Positions 1 to 4,322 of a DNA stretch of 6,431 nucleotides are shown in pieces. The stretch comes from an uncultured Clostridia bacterium (GTDB lineage Bacteria > Bacillota > Clostridia > Oscillospirales > Ruminococcaceae): contig CALATN010000196.1 of the NCBI GenBank assembly GCA_937891895.1, forward strand, positions 1 through 6,431, in the 5' to 3' direction. Position 1 is the stretch's first letter, and every line of letters starts with the position of its first letter. A program made the position numbers and the translations under genes. The notes beneath the pieces are model-generated. The model ran no database searches and was not told the DNA's origin. It worked only from the letters and a program-made list of their open reading frames with translations.

Positions 1-1
1 A

Positions 2-331
2 ATGAACGAACAGATAAAAATGCATCTTGAAAAATATCCGCAGGAAATTGTCGATATGTTTACAGCACTACGTCAGCTGATATATGACAGCGTGGCTATT
101 GATGTAGATGAAACAATGTGGGCGAAGCTGCCAAGCTATTATAACGGAGAAAAGGTTGTGAGATTGATACCTTTCAAAGACCACATCAATATTGAAGCAA
201 GTGCAGTAATTCAGTACAAAGACAAGCTGGAAACTTATAAAATTACTCCAAAAGGAATGCTGCAAATTTATTTGAAGCAGAACATTCCTAACGATGTTTT
301 GCTACAGGTGTTTGCTGAAACACTAAATTGA
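2..331 (+). CDS. DUF1801 / YdhG-like small protein
   Basis: A 109-residue soluble protein with no signal peptide or membrane segment. It fits the DUF1801 (YdhG-like) pattern: an N-terminal helix with YPQEIVDMFTALRQLI (residues 12-27), then MWAKLPSYYNGEKVV (about 39-53), the strand-like PFKDHINIEA (57-66), a YKDKLETYK segment (72-80) and the closing KGMLQIYLKQNIPNDVLLQVF. In the family the central segment usually reads like 'W-G-x-P-x-Y-x-x-x-G', then 'F-K-x-H-I-x-L', so the match is good. Some DUF1801 proteins have been linked to iron handling, but most have no known role, and none can be assigned here. Only one base precedes the ATG, so an upstream start or ribosome site cannot be checked, but the N-terminus begins where the family usually does. 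The next gene follows after 20 bases, suggesting co-transcription. Confidence 0.8.
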   Translation: MNEQIKMHLEKYPQEIVDMFTALRQLIYDSVAIDVDETMWAKLPSYYNGEKVVRLIPFKDHINIEASAVIQYKDKLETYKITPKGMLQIYLKQNIPNDVLLQVFAETLN

Positions 332-351
332 GTTTACAATGAGGTATAAAC

Positions 352-705
352 ATGATGTACGAACTTGAAAACAAAATGTGGCAATCCGCAAAGGACAGCG
401 ACAAAAACGAATTTGGAAAGCTTGTAGCAGCCGACGCTGTTATGGTCTGCGGAGGTTATCGCTGTACGGGTGCGGAGTATGCTGAATTTGTCAGTAATTT
501 CGGCATTTCCGATTTTGAAATTACAGGCTTTGAAATTGTATACGAAACAGACAAGACCGTGCAGGTACACTATATTGTAAAAACAACTGCTGACACGCCC
601 GAAAATGCCGATTTGGCAGGAACATTTCACGTTACCTCAACGTGGGAAAATCGTGACAGTAAGTGGGTACTTGTGTTTAATATGGATTCACGGATTAGGG
701 AGTGA
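352..705 (+). CDS. SnoaL/DUF4440-like NTF2-fold protein
   Basis: A 117-residue soluble protein. It opens with an amphipathic helix (MYELENKMWQSAKDSD) and then an FGKLVAADAVMVCGG segment, followed by a helix (GAEYAEFVSNFG) and a run of alternating strands ending in TWENRDSKWVLVFNMDS. This order of one helical N-terminus, a short helix and a curved sheet ending in 'W-x-x-R-x-x-x-W-x-x-x-F/H' is typical of SnoaL/DUF4440-type NTF2-like domains, which can be enzymes or small-ligand binders. No catalytic residues can be named. Two in-frame ATGs (352 and 355) stand side by side. A GAGG ribosome site at 341-344 gives 7 bases to the first and 10 to the second, so either is possible. The gene sits in the tight five-gene cluster, and its end carries the ribosome site of the next gene. 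Confidence 0.7.
   Translation: MMYELENKMWQSAKDSDKNEFGKLVAADAVMVCGGYRCTGAEYAEFVSNFGISDFEITGFEIVYETDKTVQVHYIVKTTADTPENADLAGTFHVTSTWENRDSKWVLVFNMDSRIRE
697..702 (+). promoter_or_regulatory. Ribosome binding site fixing the DUF2087 start
   Basis: AGGGAG lies inside the last codons of the preceding gene, 7 bases before the ATG at 710. It decides between that ATG and an upstream in-frame ATG at 605, which would give a 35-residue N-terminal extension lying entirely within the preceding gene and unlike the family. Confidence 0.75.
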
Positions 706-709
706 TAAT

Positions 710-1009
710 ATGAAAGAAATTCTGAAAAATTTCCTTGACGAAAGAGGAAGACTTACTGCTTACCCGTCAAAAAGAAAAATGAAGCTTTATGCTTTGATTT
801 ATCTTGCACAGAAATTTGAGGCGGGGATTACATACACCGAAAAAGAAATAAACGAAATTCTCAATTGCTGGCATACATTCGGCGACCCTGCCACTCTGCG
901 TCGAGAGCTTTACACTCACAGATTTCTTGACCGCAATAAAAATGGCACGGAATATTTTATGGAAGAACATCAACCTACGTTTGAAGAACTGGAGGCGAAA
1001 TACAGCTGA
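710..1009 (+). CDS. DUF2087 domain protein
   Basis: A 99-residue protein that is almost entirely a DUF2087 domain. The core runs from about residue 8 (FLDERGRLTAYPSKRKMK), through the helix LYALIYLAQKFEAG (26-39) and YTEKEINEIL (42-51), to ATLRRELYTHRFLDR (61-75) and a closing aromatic strand, EYF (81-83). The TLRREL plus 'F/L-L-x-R' block is the hallmark of the family. It has the look of a small winged-helix-like unit, and DUF2087 is often found with transcription regulators, so a DNA- or RNA-binding role is possible but unproven. The start is set by AGGGAG at 697-702. The stop (TGA) shares one base with the ATG of the next gene, so translation of the two is probably coupled. Confidence 0.85.
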   Translation: MKEILKNFLDERGRLTAYPSKRKMKLYALIYLAQKFEAGITYTEKEINEILNCWHTFGDPATLRRELYTHRFLDRNKNGTEYFMEEHQPTFEELEAKYS

Positions 1010-1455
1010 TGGAAATCTTTGATTATTTTAGCAATGAACAGCGAAGCTGGATTGATAAAATCCGTGTCTGTGAATGGCGTGCGGCAGAGTTTCTTGCTGA
1101 TTTGCTGGACAACAACAGCTTTCACAGTGTTCTCGGAAACGGCAGTCTGTTTATTATGGCCGACGGAGAACAGCTTGTATCCTTCTGCACACTTACTCAA
1201 CGCGATTGCATTAAGGATGATGATATGTTTCCGTGGGTTGGATTTGTGTTCACATCACCTGAATATCGCGGAAAGCGGTATAGCGGTGAGATTATAAATA
1301 CAGCTTGTAAAAGAGCGTTTTTGCAAGGCTTTGAAAAGGTTTACCTTGCAACCGACCACGTTGGATTGTATGAAAAATACGGCTTCACATATATGGAAAG
1401 CCGTACCGATATTTATGGCGAGGAGAGCAGGATTTATCACAAAGAACTACAATAA
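1009..1455 (+). CDS. GNAT family N-acetyltransferase (variant motif A)
   Basis: A 148-residue cytosolic GNAT-fold protein, expected to move an acetyl group from acetyl-CoA to an amine. Visible parts are the central strands (SLFIMADGEQLVSFCTL, then WVGFVFTSPEYRG), the acetyl-CoA loop at residues 87-93 (RGKRYSG) and motif B with GLYEKYGF (119-126). The loop departs from the usual R/Q-x-x-G-x-G/A: Arg90 stands where the first Gly is expected and Ser92 where the Gly/Ala is expected. I recall similar RGKR/RGxRLS loops in other Firmicute GNATs, so this is probably a subfamily trait and not damage. The substrate is unknown. The ATG overlaps the preceding TGA by one base. A GGAGG at 991-995 lies 13 bases upstream, a rather long spacing that fits coupled translation. 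Confidence 0.85.
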   Translation: MEIFDYFSNEQRSWIDKIRVCEWRAAEFLADLLDNNSFHSVLGNGSLFIMADGEQLVSFCTLTQRDCIKDDDMFPWVGFVFTSPEYRGKRYSGEIINTACKRAFLQGFEKVYLATDHVGLYEKYGFTYMESRTDIYGEESRIYHKELQ

Positions 1456-1467
1456 AGGAGATAAAAT

Positions 1468-1902
1468 ATGATACGCAAAATGCAGAAAACGGACATTTCT
1501 GCCTGTGCAGAAATTCTCTGTGCTGTTTATAACAATGAAATGTGGCAATGCCGCTGGGCAATGGAAACAGGTACAGCTTACCTTGAAGATTATTTTAACG
1601 CAAAGAAATTTGTCGGCTTTGTTCTTGAAGAAAACGGGAAAATTATCGGTGCAATGTTTGCTCACGAAAAAATCTGGTGGAACAACAGTGAGCTTTACAT
1701 TGATGAGATGTTTGTTCTTCCCGAAATGCAGAGAAGCGGTTATGGAAGTATGCTGATAAATGCGGCAGATGAATATGTAAAGGAGCATGGTCTTGCAGGA
1801 CTTACTCTTTGCACAAACAAGTATGCACCTGCACCGAATTTTTACCGTAAAAATGGTTTTTCTGACAACGAGTTTATTTTGTTTATGTATAAGGAAATGT
1901 AA
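1468..1902 (+). CDS. GNAT family N-acetyltransferase
   Basis: A 144-residue cytosolic GNAT protein. It begins with the family's usual first strand and helix (MIRKMQKTDISACAEIL). It then has VGFVLEENGKIIGAMFAHE (strands 2-3), YIDEMFVLPEMQ (strand 4), a fully canonical acetyl-CoA loop QRSGYG (residues 88-93) and motif B NFYRKNGF (124-131), in which Tyr126 is the position often used as general acid. The acceptor is not readable. The layout resembles small-molecule or aminoglycoside-type acetyltransferases as well as generic ones, so no resistance claim is made. The start is clear: AAGGAG at 1455-1460 lies 7 bases before the ATG. It is the last gene of the cluster. It differs strongly from the preceding GNAT, so the pair does not look like a recent duplication. 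No terminator hairpin follows it. Confidence 0.88.
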   Translation: MIRKMQKTDISACAEILCAVYNNEMWQCRWAMETGTAYLEDYFNAKKFVGFVLEENGKIIGAMFAHEKIWWNNSELYIDEMFVLPEMQRSGYGSMLINAADEYVKEHGLAGLTLCTNKYAPAPNFYRKNGFSDNEFILFMYKEM

Positions 1903-1905
1903 AAG

Positions 1906-1934
1906 TTGAAAAAAATAACAGCATATGATATAAT
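1906..1934 (+). promoter_or_regulatory. Sigma-A type promoter of the two-component operon
   Basis: The -35 box TTGAAA (1906-1911) is separated by exactly 17 bases from a perfect -10 box TATAAT (1929-1934). A TG one base before the -10 (1926-1927) makes it an extended -10. Transcription should start near 1941, giving a leader of about 20 bases with the AAGG ribosome site (1947-1950). The near-consensus boxes suggest steady expression of the regulator and kinase without an activator. Confidence 0.85.
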
Positions 1935-1961
1935 AAAAAAAACAATAAGGAAATATGCGTT

Positions 1962-2639
1962 ATGAAAAAAATACTTATAGTGGAGGATGACAGTACGCTT
2001 TCTGCGGGATTGTGCCGTGCTTTGAAAAGTGAAAAAACTGAAACTGCTGCTGCGGAAAATATCCGTACAGCAAGAGATTTGCTTGCAAGCGGCGGCGTGG
2101 CACTTGTAATACTTGATGTAAATCTCCCTGACGGAAACGGTTTTGATTTTCTTCCATACATAAAAAAGGAATACGGCATTCCTGTTATAATGCTGACGGC
2201 GAACGACCTTGAAAGTGATATTGTGGCGGGTCTTGAGGCAGGTGCTGATGACTACATAACCAAGCCATTCAGCCTTGCTGTGCTTCGTGCAAGGGTCAAT
2301 ACTCAGCTCCGCAAGGCTGTTGCTCCGAAAGCTTCAGATTGTTTTGTATCGGACAATTACATATTCGATTTTGAACGGATGGAATTCAGCGTTGACGGTA
2401 CTATGGTTGAACTTAGCAAAACCGAGCAGAAGCTGCTGCGTATCCTTACCGACAATGCAGGTATAACCCTTTCCCGTGACAAGCTTGTGGACAGGATATG
2501 GACTGACGGTGCTGAATACGTTGATGAAAATGCACTTTCTGTAACGGTGAAGCGTCTGCGTGACAAGCTTGATGCAAAGGACAGCATTAAAACGGTTTAC
2601 GGAATAGGTTATATGTGGGTAAAGAAAGATGAAACATAA
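1962..2639 (+). CDS. OmpR-family response regulator
   Basis: A 225-residue two-domain regulator of the OmpR/PhoB family. Residues 1-118 form the receiver. It has the acidic pocket Glu8/Asp9/Asp10, the phosphorylation site Asp52 in VILDVNLPDGNG, the switch residue Thr79 (MLTAND) and Lys101 (TKPFS), so all the residues needed for phosphotransfer are present. About residues 130-225 form the winged-helix DNA-binding domain, with ELSKTEQKLLRIL, the recognition helix region ENALSVTVKRLRDKL and the wing TVYGIGYMW. It should be phosphorylated by the kinase encoded next and bind DNA as a dimer at direct repeats. The nearest candidate site is the tandem repeat at 3550-3571 ahead of the transporter genes. 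Its own promoter is at 1906-1934. AAGG (1947-1950) precedes the ATG by 11 bases. Its last 11 bases overlap the kinase gene. Confidence 0.96.
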   Translation: MKKILIVEDDSTLSAGLCRALKSEKTETAAAENIRTARDLLASGGVALVILDVNLPDGNGFDFLPYIKKEYGIPVIMLTANDLESDIVAGLEAGADDYITKPFSLAVLRARVNTQLRKAVAPKASDCFVSDNYIFDFERMEFSVDGTMVELSKTEQKLLRILTDNAGITLSRDKLVDRIWTDGAEYVDENALSVTVKRLRDKLDAKDSIKTVYGIGYMWVKKDET

Positions 2640-3534
2640 TGTATTAGTAGTTGTTCTGATTGTTGTTGCAATTTCGGCAATTGCTTACAGCATTTACTGC
2701 CTTATCAGAATGAAACAGCTGACAAAAAAGCTTGATGAAATGCTTGACAAGGCGATTGACGGAAGCTTCGCGGAAAGTTGTTTTGACGAGTCACAGCTTT
2801 CGTATATTGAGAACAAAATGTGGAAGTATCTTTCCACATCGGAAATTTCTGCACGTAAAACCGCTGAGGAAAAGGCAAAAATCAAGACGCTCATTGCAGA
2901 TATTTCCCATCAGACCAAAACTCCCGTATCAAATATTCTGCTGTATTCGGAGCTATTGTCGGAATGTGACCTTCCCGATACTGAAAAGGATTATGCAAAC
3001 CGTATTTTCTCCCAATCGGAAAAGCTGTCCTTTCTTATCACGTCCCTTGTAAAGCTGTCAAGGCTTGAGACGGGAATAATTGCCCTTGCACCAAAGGAAA
3101 ATGACATTACGCCTATGCTTCGGGACATTGTTGTACAGGCACAGGCAAAGGCTGACGCAAAGGGACTTTCGCTTACGCTTGAATGCGGTGATGAAAAGGC
3201 TGTATTTGATGAAAAATGGACAAACGAAGCCGTGTGGAATATTGTTGACAACGCGATTAAATACACGGACAATGGCGGTATAAAAATCGCTGTCAAGGAA
3301 TATGAGATGTTTGCCTGCATAGAAATTTCCGATACGGGATACGGTATTCCCGAAGATGAACAGGCACAGATTTTTTCACGCTTCTATCGCTCGGAAAGCA
3401 CGTCCTCGGAGGAAGGTGTAGGCATTGGTCTGTACCTTGCAAGGCAGATTGTATCGGCGGAAAAGGGCTATATAAAGGTTACATCGGAAGTGGGAAAAGG
3501 TTCAACATTTTCGGTATTTCTTTCAAAACTGTAA
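2629..3534 (+). CDS. Sensor histidine kinase with one membrane segment
   Basis: A 301-residue HisKA/HATPase_c kinase. One hydrophobic segment (about residues 4-26) anchors it, followed by a basic, coiled-coil-like linker (27-90). There is no second membrane segment, extracytoplasmic loop or clear HAMP domain. The H box is ISHQTKTP with phospho-acceptor His94; Gln follows the His where many kinases have an acidic residue, a variant I have seen in other Firmicute kinases. The catalytic domain has the N box (Asn204 and Asn208 in WNIVDNAIKYT), G1 box DTGYG (235-239), F box FSRF (249-252) and G2 box GVGIG (263-267), all intact. It should phosphorylate the regulator encoded just before. The ATG lies 11 bases inside that gene with only a weak AAAGAAAG ribosome site, so expression probably depends on translational coupling. 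With so little outside the membrane, it probably senses within the membrane or through a partner such as the transporter. Confidence 0.95.
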   Translation: MKHNVLVVVLIVVAISAIAYSIYCLIRMKQLTKKLDEMLDKAIDGSFAESCFDESQLSYIENKMWKYLSTSEISARKTAEEKAKIKTLIADISHQTKTPVSNILLYSELLSECDLPDTEKDYANRIFSQSEKLSFLITSLVKLSRLETGIIALAPKENDITPMLRDIVVQAQAKADAKGLSLTLECGDEKAVFDEKWTNEAVWNIVDNAIKYTDNGGIKIAVKEYEMFACIEISDTGYGIPEDEQAQIFSRFYRSESTSSEEGVGIGLYLARQIVSAEKGYIKVTSEVGKGSTFSVFLSKL

Positions 3535-3549
3535 GAATTCATTTGTCGC

Positions 3550-3571
3550 TGGAAATAATGTGGAAAGAATT
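3550..3571 (+). repeat. Tandem 11-base direct repeat, candidate regulator site
   Basis: Two adjacent 11-base units, TGGAAATAATG (3550-3560) and TGGAAAGAATT (3561-3571), match at 9 of 11 positions. One-helical-turn tandem repeats are the usual binding form for OmpR-family regulators, and this one lies between the kinase gene and the ABC operon. If transcription starts from the TACAAT at 3602-3607, the repeat is centred near -53, a typical activator position. It may also be chance in AT-rich DNA. Confidence 0.4.
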
Positions 3572-3578
3572 ATATGAG

Positions 3579-3621
3579 AAAATCCGTATTGTAGAGAAAT
3601 TTACAATACGGATTTTTATTT
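3579..3621 (+). terminator. Intrinsic terminator-like hairpin between kinase and ABC genes
   Basis: Bases 3579-3593 are perfectly complementary to 3602-3616, a 15-bp stem closed by an 8-base loop (3594-3601). The right arm runs into TTTTTATTT (3613-3621). The form fits a factor-independent terminator ending the two-component operon. The stem is AT-rich with only a short CCG/CGG core, so termination may be partial and let some transcripts continue into the ATPase gene. Because it lies only 22 bases before the next start, it could also act as an attenuator, or the dyad could be an operator. Confidence 0.65.
3602..3607 (+). promoter_or_regulatory. Possible -10 box of an activator-dependent ABC promoter
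   Basis: TACAAT matches the -10 consensus at five of six positions. The bases 17 upstream (AAAATC, 3579-3584) are a poor -35 box, as expected where a regulator bound at 3550-3571 would recruit polymerase. Transcription would start near 3614, just before the ribosome site. The box overlaps the hairpin arm, so it could be accidental. Confidence 0.3.
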
Positions 3622-3623
3622 GC

Positions 3624-3630
3624 AAAGGAG
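3624..3630 (+). promoter_or_regulatory. Ribosome binding site fixing the ABC ATPase start
   Basis: AAAGGAG lies 8 bases before the ATG at 3639. This rules out the longer open frame from a TTG at 3543, which would run through the hairpin and add 32 residues with no family match. Confidence 0.85.
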
Positions 3631-3638
3631 TAAATTTT

Positions 3639-4310
3639 ATGGCTATACTTGAAACTAATAATCTGAAAAAGATATACGGAAGCGGAGAAAATGAGGTACA
3701 CGCACTTGACGGCGTAAGCCTTGAGGTTGAGCAGGGCGAATTTGTTTCCGTTGTGGGCACATCGGGAAGTGGTAAATCAACGCTTCTGCACATGCTTGGC
3801 GGACTTGACCGACCTGATGACGGAGATGTATTTGTTGACGGCAAGGATATTTTCTCTCTTGGTGATGAGGAGCTTACAATTTTCAGAAGGAGGAAGATTG
3901 GCTTTGTTTTCCAGAATTATAACCTTGTTCCCTCACTTAATGTGTACGAAAACATTGTACTTCCTATTCAGCTTGATGGCAGAGAGCCTGATAGAAAATA
4001 TATTGACTCGATAATTGAAACTCTTGGTCTTACAGAAAAGCTTGGTAATCTCCCCAACAATCTTTCAGGCGGTCAGCAGCAGAGAGTTGCTATTGCAAGG
4101 GCGCTTGCGGCAAAGCCTGCGATAATTCTTGCAGATGAGCCTACGGGAAATCTTGACAGCAAGACCTCTCAGGACGTTATGGGCTTGCTGAAAATAACAA
4201 GTGAACGCTTTTCTCAGACGATTGTTATGATTACACATAACGAGGAAATTGCTCAGATGGCGGACAGGATAATCAGAATTGAAGACGGAAAAATCGTTTC
4301 AGGGAAATAA
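3639..4310 (+). CDS. ABC transporter ATP-binding protein, MacB/LolD type
   Basis: A 223-residue ATPase of the LolD/MacB/FtsE group, the usual length for the family. All motifs are intact: Walker A GTSGSGKST (40-48), Q-loop Gln92 in FVFQNYNLVP, signature LSGGQ (142-146), Walker B ILADE (163-167, with catalytic Glu167), the D-loop LD (172-173) and the switch His200 (MITH). The short insert YNLVPSLNVYENI is typical of ATPases that pair with FtsX-type permeases. It acts on the inner face of the membrane, binding and hydrolysing ATP to drive the permease encoded 12 bases downstream. MacB/LolD-type pumps often work by mechanotransmission on extracytoplasmic domains instead of passing substrate through a membrane channel. 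The start is set by AAAGGAG at 3624-3630. The neighbouring two-component genes suggest signal-dependent expression. Confidence 0.96.
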   Translation: MAILETNNLKKIYGSGENEVHALDGVSLEVEQGEFVSVVGTSGSGKSTLLHMLGGLDRPDDGDVFVDGKDIFSLGDEELTIFRRRKIGFVFQNYNLVPSLNVYENIVLPIQLDGREPDRKYIDSIIETLGLTEKLGNLPNNLSGGQQQRVAIARALAAKPAIILADEPTGNLDSKTSQDVMGLLKITSERFSQTIVMITHNEEIAQMADRIIRIEDGKIVSGK

Positions 4311-4314
4311 GGAG
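4308..4314 (+). promoter_or_regulatory. Ribosome binding site supporting the GTG start of the permease
   Basis: TAAGGAG overlaps the stop codon of the ATPase gene and lies 8 bases before the GTG at 4323. Another in-frame GTG at 4314 overlaps this site and is therefore unlikely. The sharing of stop and ribosome site suggests coupled translation of the two transporter subunits. Confidence 0.8.
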
Positions 4315-4322
4315 TGATTTCT

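Noticed and set aside
312..340. Possible promoter ahead of the NTF2-fold gene (TTGCTG, 17 bases, TACAAT)
   Set aside because: The -35 matches at only three of six positions. Transcription would start near 347, after the GAGG ribosome site, so it would remove the site the gene needs.
334..630. 98-codon open frame on the - strand
   Set aside because: It lies opposite the NTF2-fold gene. The predicted protein is cysteine- and phenylalanine-rich with no family pattern, and the + strand gene has a ribosome site and a family match.
1009..1902. The two neighbouring GNAT genes as a tandem duplication
   Set aside because: Their sequences differ throughout, including the acetyl-CoA loop and the N-terminal parts, so recent duplication is not supported.
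3536..3571. Weak upstream hairpin (AATTC at 3536-3540 with GAATT at 3567-3571) as an anti-terminator
   Set aside because: Only five AT-rich pairs across a long loop, and it does not compete with the arms of the strong hairpin, so no switching mechanism follows from it.
3539..3844. 101-codon open frame on the - strand across the ABC leader
   Set aside because: It is antisense to the Walker A region of a clear ATPase, is serine/proline-rich in the way of shadow frames and has no family pattern.
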